Below, piece by piece: positions 1 through 7,568 of a stretch of DNA of 64,000 nt (position 1 is the stretch's first letter; every line of letters starts with the position of its first letter). Made by a program: the position numbers and the translations under genes. The notes beneath the pieces were generated by a model. The model was not told the origin of the DNA and searched no databases. It worked only from the letters and a program-made list of their open reading frames with translations. The stretch covers positions 32,765 to 96,764 of the forward strand of contig JAFQTU010000066.1 in the NCBI GenBank assembly GCA_017408905.1, written 5' to 3'. This DNA comes from Mailhella sp. (lineage in GTDB: Bacteria; Desulfobacterota; Desulfovibrionia; Desulfovibrionales; Desulfovibrionaceae).

Positions 1-902
1 CGCAGGGCCGTGCGCCCGTCCTGCTCTGCGGCGAGCCCGGCGTGGGCAAGGAACGCCTTGCGGAACGCATCCACGCCTCGAGCCCGAGGAGCGACATCCC
101 TATGGTCGTCTGCCACTGCGGCGCCATTCCCCCGGAACGCCTGCTCAGTGAGCTCTGCGGCTACCAGAAGGGCGCGTTCCTCGGCGCGATGCAGACCCAG
201 AAAGGCCTGTTCGAGCAGGCCAACACCGGCACGATCTTCCTTGACGCCGTTGAGACCCTCTCTCCGGCGGCCCAGGAGGCGCTGCTCCGTCTGGTGAAGG
301 AGCATCGCGTCCTGCGTCAGGGCGGCTCCGAACCTGTCCCGGCGGACGTTCGCGTCATCGCGGCGACCAGTGCTTCCCTCGAAACACTGGTGGATCAAGG
401 CCGCTTCCTGCGCGAACTGTATGAGCGCCTGAACGCCTGCGCCCTGTACATACCGCCCCTGCGCGAACGCCGCGAAGACATCGTGCCGCTGGTCGAATAC
501 CTGCTCAAGCGCATCTCCGGCAGCAGTGAGGATCAGATCAAGCGTATCTCCTTCCCGGCGCTCGAACTGCTCACCCGCTATTTCTGGCCCGGCAACATCT
601 CCGAACTGACCAGCTCGCTTCACCGTGCGGCGCAGTACTGCGAGGATCAGGTGATCCGCGCCGGAGACCTGCCGCCCTCGCTCCAGACTGCCGAAAGTTC
701 GGCCACCGAAGCCGGACTCTCGCTGGGCGACGCCGTGACCCGCTTCGAGAAGGAACTCCTCGTGGACGCGCTCATCAAGGCCGGGGGCAATATGCTCAAG
801 GCCGCCCGCGACCTGAAGTCCAGCTACCGCATCGTGAACTACAAGGTCAAGAAATACGGCATAGACCCGCATCAGTTCGTGTACAAGAATAGAAGCCTCT
901 GA
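1..902 (+). CDS. Sigma-54-type AAA+ transcriptional activator, 5' truncated by the window edge
   Basis: The open frame runs in from the left edge (codons begin at base 3). It shows a Walker A motif GEPGVGKE, a sensor-I-like RVIAATSAS, an arginine-finger region LRELYERLN and a C-terminal Fis-type helix-turn-helix (ALIKAGGNMLKAARDL). This is the AAA+ core and DNA-binding domain of bacterial enhancer-binding proteins; the N-terminal sensor domain is outside the window. Two hallmark motifs are altered. The sigma-54-contacting GAFTGA loop reads GAFLGA (bases 171-188), and Walker B reads IFLDAVE, so the catalytic Glu is Ala (bases 246-248). It may therefore be a regulator that no longer opens sigma-54 promoters. 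A canonical sigma-54 promoter lies at 16.3 kb, but a link is only a guess. Confidence 0.85.
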   Translation, partial: QGRAPVLLCGEPGVGKERLAERIHASSPRSDIPMVVCHCGAIPPERLLSELCGYQKGAFLGAMQTQKGLFEQANTGTIFLDAVETLSPAAQEALLRLVKEHRVLRQGGSEPVPADVRVIAATSASLETLVDQGRFLRELYERLNACALYIPPLRERREDIVPLVEYLLKRISGSSEDQIKRISFPALELLTRYFWPGNISELTSSLHRAAQYCEDQVIRAGDLPPSLQTAESSATEAGLSLGDAVTRFEKELLVDALIKAGGNMLKAARDLKSSYRIVNYKVKKYGIDPHQFVYKNRSL

Positions 903-939
903 TCCGAAGGGGCCGCCGGATTCACCGGCCACCTGTGAC

Positions 940-975
940 AAAAGCCCGACCTCTGAGCAGAGGCCGGGCTTTTTG
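940..975 (+). terminator. Rho-independent terminator after the activator gene
   Basis: A stem of AAGCCCGACCTCTG pairs with the following GAGGCCGGGCTT around an AGCA loop and runs into TTTTT. It sits 37 bases after the stop codon. Confidence 0.85.
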
Positions 976-1060
976 CGCTTTGCGGCGCGAGGGAGACGCC
1001 GTTCCAAGCGGCAGATACGGCACTGCCGTATCAGTGAACAGCCCCCAGTGGCTGGGGCTG

Positions 1061-1094
1061 ACCGCCGCCGCAGAGGTCAGTGTACGGCGGCGGT
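1061..1094. repeat. Perfect 10-bp inverted repeat, hairpin
   Basis: ACCGCCGCCG (1061-1070) and CGGCGGCGGT (1085-1094) are perfect complements around a 14-base loop. A second hairpin, CAGCCCC/GGGGCTG, lies directly beside it at 1039-1060. Both lie just past the stop codon of the small minus-strand gene and may form its 3' end. There is no U-tract. Confidence 0.5.
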
Positions 1095-1111
1095 CGTGCT
1101 CCGCAGGCTTG

Positions 1112-1318
1112 CTACTGGAGCAGGGAAAGCTGGCGGGAATTTCTTCTGCGGCGGGAAATACGGTTCACGGCAAGCGGCATATTTTCAAGGGCTTCCGCCT
1201 GTTCTGCCAGAGCTTCAAGATTGCTGCAGGCGAGTGCCATGAGCGCGGGATTGAAATTGTCGGTATTCAGGGAACCGAGGAAGGAACGCACACTGCGGAT
1301 ATCGTCGCTCATTGCCAT
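1112..1318 (-). CDS. Small hypothetical protein divergent from the S24 repressor
   Basis: This is a 68-residue protein I do not recognise. The start is chosen because AGGAG lies eight bases before the ATG at 1318; a longer frame from 1396 has no such site. It begins MAMSDDIRSV, has a helical middle rich in Ala, Leu and Glu (NLEALAEQAEALE) and ends in a basic patch (SRRRRNSRQ). There is no signal peptide or Cys. It is divergent from the phage-type repressor across 170 AT-rich bases holding an inverted repeat, so it may be the repressor's regulated partner, in the position of cro in a phage switch. It does not look like a helix-turn-helix protein. Confidence 0.5.
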   Translation of the reverse strand: MAMSDDIRSVRSFLGSLNTDNFNPALMALACSNLEALAEQAEALENMPLAVNRISRRRRNSRQLSLLQ

Positions 1319-1403
1319 GATAAGACTCCTGTGAAACTCAGGTTGATTTTTTGATTGCCGTTGTTCTGTGCACGATTCCCTTCTTGCATTTTGCATTTAT
1401 TTT

Positions 1404-1459
1404 GTCAACTAAAAATTTATAAATTTCTCTTAAATTACTTTTTTAATTTTTGGTTGACT
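1404..1459. promoter_or_regulatory. Divergent promoter region with a 14-bp inverted repeat, probable S24-repressor operator
   Basis: GTCAACTAAAAATT (1404-1417) and AATTTTTGGTTGAC (1445-1458) are inverted repeats with one mismatch. Each arm contains a TTGAC -35-like element facing outward (TTGACA on minus, TTGACT on plus). A dimeric repressor bound here would cover both promoters. The spacer is almost pure A/T. Confidence 0.55.
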
Positions 1460-1488
1460 TTCCTTTTTCCCTCATCTAAACCAAAGGT

Positions 1489-2244
1489 ATGAACAATACT
1501 TCGCCAGATACTCTCGATCGTCTGCTTCAGGGTGCCGGTCTCCGGCGCGACAGCCAGCTTGCCGAACTGCTCGGGGTCTCCCCGCAGGCCGTGAGTCAGG
1601 CACGCCGCAAGGGGCGCATCCCTGACGGCTGGGTTCTTAAGGTGGCCGCGCAATTCGGCCTTTCCACCGACTGGGTCTTCTTCGGCAAGGGGGATGGGCC
1701 AGATTCCGCCGCGGCGGAACGCACCACGCCGTCCCGCGCCGAGGCACAGCGGGCCGATGCCGATCTGCGGCGTTCGCGCGGGCGCAGTTTCTACATCGAA
1801 GCCCCGGCAGGAAGCGACGACAATGTCGATATCGTCATGGTTCCGCTGGTGGGCGCACGCCTTGCCGCCGGGCGTGGAAGCCTGGAGACCGGCGCGGATG
1901 TGCAGTCCTATTTCTCCTTCCGTTCCGACTGGTTATGCCGCAAAGGCGACCCGGACAAAATGGTCCTTATGAAGGTCTGCGGCGACAGCATGGAACCGGA
2001 TATCCGCCACGGCGACATGGTGCTGGTGGATCAGAGCAAAACGCAGATCTACGGCCACGCCATCTACGCTATGGGCATCAATGAGGAAATCTACGTGAAG
2101 CAGGTAGAGACCCTGCCCGGCGGGACCCTCGTCCTGCGAAGCCGCAACCCCGAATACGAGCCGATTCGCGTCGATCTCAACGGCGACCTCGCCGACTCCG
2201 TGCGCGTCATCGGCCGCGTCATCTGGTGCTGTAGGGAAATTTAA
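1489..2244 (+). CDS. CI/LexA-like transcriptional repressor with S24 peptidase domain
   Basis: 251 residues. Residues 7-70 form a CI-repressor-type helix-turn-helix (LAELLGVSPQAVSQARRKG). Residues 115-245 are an S24 peptidase domain with the Ser/Lys dyad visible at Ser167 (GDSMEP) and Lys204 (YVKQV). Ala127-Gly128 in VGARLAAGRG sits where LexA and CI proteins are self-cleaved, so RecA-stimulated autoproteolysis is possible. Such proteins control prophage or SOS-type switches. No phage structural genes are nearby, so this is a lone switch or a phage remnant. It probably represses itself and the divergent small gene through the inverted repeat at 1404-1458. Confidence 0.85.
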   Translation: MNNTSPDTLDRLLQGAGLRRDSQLAELLGVSPQAVSQARRKGRIPDGWVLKVAAQFGLSTDWVFFGKGDGPDSAAAERTTPSRAEAQRADADLRRSRGRSFYIEAPAGSDDNVDIVMVPLVGARLAAGRGSLETGADVQSYFSFRSDWLCRKGDPDKMVLMKVCGDSMEPDIRHGDMVLVDQSKTQIYGHAIYAMGINEEIYVKQVETLPGGTLVLRSRNPEYEPIRVDLNGDLADSVRVIGRVIWCCREI

Positions 2245-2249
2245 GAGGC

Positions 2250-2310
2250 GGGGGAGGAGGCGGGAGGGCCCCCTTTCTGGAGAAAGGTGTGCCCTCCCAC
2301 CTCCTCCCCC
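2250..2310. repeat. Very long GC-rich hairpin after the S24 repressor gene
   Basis: GGGGGAGGAGGCGGGAGGGC (2250-2269) pairs with 2291-2310 with a single mismatch. An inner CCTTTCT/AGAAAGG (2272-2278/2281-2287) extends the stem to about 27 pairs. There is no T-tract, so it may be a factor-dependent terminator or a REP-like element. The rest of the 2245-2609 gap shows no convincing gene. Confidence 0.6.
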
Positions 2311-2549
2311 GTACCCCCTCCACCCTCCCCGCCAAAGACTTTCATTTGGCAGGTGAAGGGGCTCTGGCTGTTTCGCCATTTCTCCTTGGCAGGCATTCTC
2401 CGCTTGCGCGACTTCAAGGCATTCGAGGCAAAGGTTTTCAGGAAGACGGGGCTCACGGGTCTGCGCGGCGTCGGCAAAGACCCAAGGAAGAAAATCTGAG
2501 GGAGCCTGCGAAATACGGTGAACTTCCCTGTTCACGAGCGGCGGGCATG

Positions 2550-2575
2550 AAAAAAGGCGGCCTTTCGGTCGCCTT
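2550..2575 (-). terminator. Rho-independent terminator of dnaA
   Basis: Read on the minus strand, AAGGCGACC GAAA GGCCGCCTT is followed by TTTT, 35 bases after the dnaA stop codon. Confidence 0.85.
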
Positions 2576-2609
2576 CAACGTATCGTGAACTATCTGTAAT
2601 ATGGATGGG

Positions 2610-4079
2610 TTAGGACAGCATGGCCGAGCGCTCGATGCTCGAGACCGCGTGTTCGATCTGATTGCCGAGGGAAGAACGGCGGCTCATTTCGCGTTCCACA
2701 GCGGTGATGCCCTTGATGACCGTGGAATGCTTGCGGTTGAAGCGGTCGCCGATCTCTTCGAGGGTGAGGTCGGTATGCTTGCGGAGCAGAAAGAAGGCGG
2801 TATTGCGGGCCACCACAAGGTTCTGGCGGCGCGACTTCGAGGAAAGCTGGGCGGGGGTGAGGTCGAAACTGCGGCACACCAGGCTCACCACGTCGTCGAG
2901 GCTCAGGCTGGGGCTGGTGCGGGCCACGGCGCGGATCACGTCCATCGCCATTTCTTCGCTCACGGTATGGCCGTTGAACTGGGCCTGCAATTTAAGGTTG
3001 TGCAGGCAGCTTTCCAGCAGGCGTACGTCGCCGGAAAGGCGGTCGGCCAGCAGGTCGGCCACACGGTTGGGCAGGACCATGCACTGGCGGCGGGCCTTTT
3101 CCTGAAGGATATGCAGGCGGGTATCGCGGTCGGGGCGTTCCATGCCGGTCACGAAGCCGGAGCAGAAGCGCGAAACGAGCTGGGAATCCACACCGTTCAG
3201 ATCTTTGGGCGCGAAAGAGCTGGTAAGCACCACGCGGCCGCCGCGCGACTGCATGGCCTTGATGGTGTTCAGCAGTTCTTCCTGCGTACCTTCCTTGCCG
3301 CGCAGGAAATGCACGTCTTCCAGCAGAAGCATATCGAGTTCGCGGAAGCGCTCCTTGAATTCGTCCATAGCCTTGAAGCGGCTGGCGTGGATGAACTGCG
3401 AGGTAAATTCTTCGGCCGTCAGGTATTCCATGCGCACATGGCGATTGGCGGCTTCCATGCTCAGGGCGCGGCCCACGGCCTGCGTGAGATGCGTTTTGCC
3501 AAGGCCTGCACCAGCGCTGAGGAACACCATTTCCACGGGCGAACTGGCCTCGAGAATATTGGTGGCCGCGGCATGGGCGAGCTGGTTGCAGGGGCCGACG
3601 ACGAAATCGTCGAAGGAGTGCTTGAAGCCGTGCAGGGCGCTGGCCGGATTGAAGGCGCGCACACGGGGCAGGCCGATGGGCAGATCGAGCTGACGGCCGC
3701 GCGACACCAGCACACCCGGAGCCGTGGGGATGGACTTGGCCAGCTCTTCGGCGTTCACGGGCTTGGGCATTTCGGCCTTGGCGCGGCTCGCGGAGGCGCT
3801 GACCACCAGCCTGGGCGCAGAGCCCAGCACAAGACGTGCGGCTTCCACAATGGCCTGCGTGAACTGATCGCGCACCTGCGACGCCATGAAATCATTGGCG
3901 GCGGTAAGACGCAGCTCCCACTCGTAGGTGGGCGCGGCCACAAGCAGGCCCTGAGCGCTTTCGCGTTCAGGGGCGAGCTGCACAAGGCGGCCCTTCAGCG
4001 GTTCAAGGAAAATCTTGAACTTGCCTTCGGGCAGCATATGGCGCAGTGCGTCGAGTATGTCGGACCAGTTCTTTTTCAT
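2610..4079 (-). CDS. dnaA: Chromosomal replication initiator protein DnaA
   Basis: 489 residues, a normal length for DnaA. The N-terminal domain (MKKNWSDILDALRHMLPEG...) is followed by a variable linker and the AAA+ domain with Walker A GAGLGKTH and Walker B-like MLLLEDVHFL. The C-terminal DNA-binding domain carries the family signature around NRKHSTVIKGI. DnaA-ATP opens oriC at DnaA boxes. The gene stands alone here, without dnaN, recF or gyrB beside it. Its 5' side is a 730-base AT-rich spacer with near-match DnaA boxes and a perfect palindrome, which suggests autoregulation, a nearby origin, or both. Confidence 0.97.
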   Translation of the reverse strand: MKKNWSDILDALRHMLPEGKFKIFLEPLKGRLVQLAPERESAQGLLVAAPTYEWELRLTAANDFMASQVRDQFTQAIVEAARLVLGSAPRLVVSASASRAKAEMPKPVNAEELAKSIPTAPGVLVSRGRQLDLPIGLPRVRAFNPASALHGFKHSFDDFVVGPCNQLAHAAATNILEASSPVEMVFLSAGAGLGKTHLTQAVGRALSMEAANRHVRMEYLTAEEFTSQFIHASRFKAMDEFKERFRELDMLLLEDVHFLRGKEGTQEELLNTIKAMQSRGGRVVLTSSFAPKDLNGVDSQLVSRFCSGFVTGMERPDRDTRLHILQEKARRQCMVLPNRVADLLADRLSGDVRLLESCLHNLKLQAQFNGHTVSEEMAMDVIRAVARTSPSLSLDDVVSLVCRSFDLTPAQLSSKSRRQNLVVARNTAFFLLRKHTDLTLEEIGDRFNRKHSTVIKGITAVEREMSRRSSLGNQIEHAVSSIERSAMLS

Positions 4080-4156
4080 AACGAGGATTGTCTATCGAAG
4101 ATGGGGGGAAAATACCATCGGAATGAGACGAAAATCGGTACTATGCCGGATTCGCT

Positions 4157-4343
4157 TTCTCCACAGCGATGGGCAGGGGCAAATACCTATCATGCTTGAA
4201 AATATTTTCAAGGCGCCATAAATAGGCTATTTTATGGATAACATACTGATTCCTTTGCTGATACCAGAGAAATAATATTTTTTTATTTTTTTCTTTGGAA
4301 AATTTTCCACAGACTAGCCTTCGATTTTCTTAAAAATTCGAAG
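4157..4343. other. AT-rich dnaA upstream region with DnaA-box-like 9-mers, candidate oriC or autoregulatory region
   Basis: Three 9-mers each differ by one base from TTATCCACA: TTCTCCACA (4157-4165), TATGGATAA on the opposite strand (4233-4241) and TTTTCCACA (4303-4311). Between the last two lies a run of almost pure A/T (about 4266-4306) that could be an unwinding element. A CTTCGA...TCGAAG inverted repeat ends the cluster at 4319-4343. The remaining 4344-4589 shows no gene. Three imperfect boxes do not prove an origin. Confidence 0.4.
4195..4212. promoter_or_regulatory. Perfect 18-bp palindrome upstream of dnaA
   Basis: CTTGAAAATATTTTCAAG is fully self-complementary and lies 116 bases before the dnaA start. 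TTGAAA in it could serve as a -35 element on the minus strand. It is a plausible repressor site; the regulator is unknown. Confidence 0.45.
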
Positions 4344-4589
4344 AAATACTCCTTTTTTTGAGCTTGACAGCATTGGTCCATCAAGGGCGTATCCGCCTTG
4401 GAGCAGTCCCGGGGCCCTGCATCCGCTGTTCATGCGGCCTTGCGGGAAATGTGACCGCCAGCACAGCTTTTAGAATTCGACTGCCTCGCCGTGTTATTCT
4501 TTTAAAGAAAAGGAAAGTCCCTTCCCCATCCCACGCCGCAACAGTGTGCGCACCATTCCCTTCCCTCCAAAAAAATATCTCCGCACTGG

Positions 4590-4618
4590 TTGACTTTGAA
4601 ATCCATTTTCATTATCTA
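4590..4618 (+). promoter_or_regulatory. feoAB promoter overlapped by a Fur-box-like site
   Basis: TTGACT (4590-4595), a 17-base spacer and TATCTA (4613-4618) form a sigma-70-type promoter. The 19-mer GAAATCCATTTTCATTATC (4598-4616) matches the classical Fur box at 13 of 19 positions, with the right half (TCATTATC) perfect. It covers the spacer and -10, as expected for iron repression of feoAB. Confidence 0.55.
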
Positions 4619-4811
4619 AGAAGACAAGCGCCATCGGCGTACTTTTTTCGTCAGGATTTTCTATTGAAATAGAATTTCTTTTTCAAAAAAATCCTCCCCC
4701 CTTCCCACCTCCTGCCAGCAGTCCGTATCGGCGGCCTGCCTGCCGCTTCGGACTTCGAAGCCCCCGCCCCCCGGGCTTCCTTCCCCATCCCCTGTTTCCA
4801 AGAAGGTTTCC

Positions 4812-5048
4812 ATGTCTCCCATCAATCTCCGCATGCTCGTTCCCGGCCAGAAAGCGAACATCCTGAAAATCAACGCCATGGGCGAACTCGGCCGCCGCAT
4901 CCGCGATATGGGCCTCGTGCCCGGCACGCAGCTCGAAGTCATCGGCAAGGCCCCGCTCCGCGACCCCGTGGCCCTGCGCATCGAAGGTACGACCATCGCC
5001 CTCCGCAACAGCGAGGCCGATCACATCATGGTGGAGGTTATGGAATGA
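4812..5048 (+). CDS. feoA: Ferrous iron transport protein A
   Basis: 78 residues, the typical FeoA size. It forms the SH3-like FeoA fold (LGRRIRDMGLVPGTQLEVI, then ALRIEGTTIALRNSEADHIMV). FeoA is a small cytoplasmic partner of the FeoB Fe(II) transporter. The stop overlaps the feoB start (ATGA at 5045-5048), so the two are translationally coupled. The promoter at 4590-4618 carries a Fur-like site, pointing to induction under iron limitation. Confidence 0.93.
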   Translation: MSPINLRMLVPGQKANILKINAMGELGRRIRDMGLVPGTQLEVIGKAPLRDPVALRIEGTTIALRNSEADHIMVEVME

Positions 5049-7402
5049 GCCAGAACTGCCCGCACTGCGGCCGCAACGACGCCATCTGCGCCCAGTTCAC
5101 CGAAGAACAGAAGAAAAACGGCATCCGCATAGCGCTGGCCGGCAACCCCAACTGCGGCAAGACCACGGCCTTCAACTTCTACACGGGTTCGCGCCAGCAC
5201 GTGGGCAACTACCCGGGCGTGACCGTGGAAAAGAAGGAAGGCTGGGCCCAGCACCCCGAACACAAGGTGCTCATGGTGGACCTGCCCGGCACGTACTCGC
5301 TCACGGCCTATTCCATGGAAGAGATCGTGACCCGCGAAGTGCTGGCCCCTGCCGACGAGGCCGCACGCCCCCGCGCCGTTATCGACATCATAGATTCCGC
5401 CACCTTGGAGCGTTCCCTCCTGCTGGCCGTGCAGATACGCGAGCTGGGCCTGCCCGTGGTGCTGGCCTGCAACATGATGGACGAGGCCCGCAAGGTGGGC
5501 ATGATCATCGACCTCGAACGCCTTGGCAAGCGCTTCGGCGCCCGCGCCTGCGCCACCGTGGCCAGAAGCGGCGAAGGCCTGCCCGAGGCCCTTGCCGTGG
5601 CCATTGAGGAAGCCCAGAAACCCTGCGAAGCGCTGACCATCAGCTACGGCCCGGACCTCGACCCGGTGCTCCTTGAAATGAGCGCCCTCATCGAGGAGCG
5701 CGGCATCCTTACCGACCGCTACCCCGCCCGCTGGACTGCCGTGAAGATACTTGAAGGCGACAGCGCCGTGCGCGCCCAGGTGGAAGACAGGGACGCCGAG
5801 GCCGCCCGCATCATGGCCGCCAAGCGTGCCGAACTCACCGCGCACCTTTCCGCCACGCACGACACCACGCCCGACGCCGTGATCTCCGACTACCGCTACG
5901 GCTACATCAACAGCGTGCTCAAGGACGGCGTGATCCGCAAGGACAATACGCGCTCCCGCCTCGCCATTTCCGACGCCATCGACAAGGTGCTCACGCATAT
6001 GCTCCTCGGCCCTGTCTGCATGCTGGGCGTACTGTACTTCATGTTCTGGGCCACCTTCGAGCTGGGCTCGTACCCGCAGGGCTGGGTGGAGGATTTCTTC
6101 ACCTTCCTCGGCGAGATGCTGGCTGTGGCCATCCCCGAAGGGCTTTTGCAGTCGCTGGTGGTGGACGGCATCATCGGCGGCGTGGGCGGCGTGCTGAGCT
6201 TCGTGCCCCTCATCATGATCATGTTCGTGTTCGTCTCCTTCCTCGAGGATTCCGGCTATATGGCGCGCATGGCCTACATGCTCGACCGCGTGATGCGCCT
6301 TTTCGGCCTGCACGGCTCGTCGGTCATGCCCTTTATCATCGCTGGCGGCATTGCCGGCGGCTGCGCCATCCCGGGCGTCATCGCCACGCGCACCATGCGT
6401 TCCGAAAAGGAGAAGATGGCCACCATGCTCACCCTGCCGCTCATGAACTGCGGCGCGAAGATCCCGGTGTTCCTCATGCTCACTGCGGCCTTCTTTGCCG
6501 AGGATCAGGCGGCCATCATGTTCTGCATCACGCTTTCGGGCTGGGCGGCGGCGCTCATCGCGGCCCGCATCCTGCGCTCCACCATCCTGCGCGGCGAATC
6601 CACCCCCTTCGTGATGGAACTGCCACCCTACCGCCTGCCCACCCTGCGCAGTGTCGTTCTGCACACGTGGGAACGCGGCTGGATGTACATCAAGAAGGCC
6701 GGCACGGTCATCCTCACCATTTCGGTGGTGCTCTGGGCGGCGCTGACCTTCCCCACGCTCTCCGACGAACAGGCCGCGCCCTACGAACAGCGCCTTGAAC
6801 TCATCGACACCCAGCTCTCGGCCGTGAACATGGAGGCCGAAAGCCTGAAACAGCGCCTTGAAGTCCTCGAAAAGGACAGCACGCCCGAAGCCAGTGCCGA
6901 ACGCGGCGAAGGCCTTGCCAAGGCCAAGGAACTGTATTCCCGCGCCATCGAACTGGAAGAAGAGAAGTCTGCCGTGCAGAACGATCTGGCTTCCGCCGAG
7001 ACCCGCAACACCGTGGGCGGCCGCTTCGGTCTCTTCGTGGAACCCTTCTTCGCGCCCCTCGGCTTCGACTGGCGCACCGACGTGGCCCTGCTGGCCGGTG
7101 TGGCCGCCAAGGAAGCCGTCCTCTCCACCATGGGCACGGCCTATTCCATCGGCGAAGTCGACCCCGAGGAAGCCGAATCCCTTGGTCAGCGCCTCGCCGC
7201 CGACCCGGGCTGGAGCAAGACCACGGCCCTTGCGCTCATGCTCTTCGTGCTCATCTATTCGCCCTGTTTCGTGACCCTCGTGGTGCTCAAGAACGAGGCG
7301 GGCGGCTGGCGCTGGCTCTTCTTCAGCATGGTGTTCAACACGGGCCTTGCCTACTGCGTGGCCTACATCGGCACCCTTGTGGGCCGTGTGCTCTGGGGAT
7401 AA
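5045..7402 (+). CDS. feoB: Ferrous iron transporter FeoB
   Basis: 785 residues. The N-terminal G domain shows G1 GNPNCGKT, G3 DLPG and G4 NMMD, followed by the helical GDI-like region and then the polytopic membrane domain with two Gate segments. It imports Fe(II) across the inner membrane. Unusual points: a short Cys-containing N-terminal extension (CPHCGRNDAIC) before the G domain, and a charged, probably coiled-coil insertion (about residues 580-655, rich in Glu, Lys and Ala) between membrane segments near the C-terminus. It is coupled to feoA by a four-base overlap. Confidence 0.95.
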   Translation: MSQNCPHCGRNDAICAQFTEEQKKNGIRIALAGNPNCGKTTAFNFYTGSRQHVGNYPGVTVEKKEGWAQHPEHKVLMVDLPGTYSLTAYSMEEIVTREVLAPADEAARPRAVIDIIDSATLERSLLLAVQIRELGLPVVLACNMMDEARKVGMIIDLERLGKRFGARACATVARSGEGLPEALAVAIEEAQKPCEALTISYGPDLDPVLLEMSALIEERGILTDRYPARWTAVKILEGDSAVRAQVEDRDAEAARIMAAKRAELTAHLSATHDTTPDAVISDYRYGYINSVLKDGVIRKDNTRSRLAISDAIDKVLTHMLLGPVCMLGVLYFMFWATFELGSYPQGWVEDFFTFLGEMLAVAIPEGLLQSLVVDGIIGGVGGVLSFVPLIMIMFVFVSFLEDSGYMARMAYMLDRVMRLFGLHGSSVMPFIIAGGIAGGCAIPGVIATRTMRSEKEKMATMLTLPLMNCGAKIPVFLMLTAAFFAEDQAAIMFCITLSGWAAALIAARILRSTILRGESTPFVMELPPYRLPTLRSVVLHTWERGWMYIKKAGTVILTISVVLWAALTFPTLSDEQAAPYEQRLELIDTQLSAVNMEAESLKQRLEVLEKDSTPEASAERGEGLAKAKELYSRAIELEEEKSAVQNDLASAETRNTVGGRFGLFVEPFFAPLGFDWRTDVALLAGVAAKEAVLSTMGTAYSIGEVDPEEAESLGQRLAADPGWSKTTALALMLFVLIYSPCFVTLVVLKNEAGGWRWLFFSMVFNTGLAYCVAYIGTLVGRVLWG

Positions 7403-7448
7403 CGCGCCGAACCGGCAAAGGCCGGACCCTGAACTGACAGCCTGAAAC

Positions 7449-7476
7449 GAGGCCTCCGGGAAACCGGAGGCCTTTT
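7449..7476 (+). terminator. Rho-independent terminator of feoAB
   Basis: GGCCTCCGG and CCGGAGGCC pair around GGAAA and run into TTTT. Confidence 0.88.
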
Positions 7477-7568
7477 CTCTTCATAAGGAAGAAAGGCCGG
7501 ATGCGGAGTTCGGGCGTGCCCCCTTGCCCTCGCCCCCCGGCAATGCTAACGTGCTCCGGGGAGGGAAC

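Noticed and set aside
2601..4199. A 532-codon open frame on the plus strand over dnaA
   Set aside because: It is antisense to a full, motif-complete dnaA and has the composition of a shadow frame.
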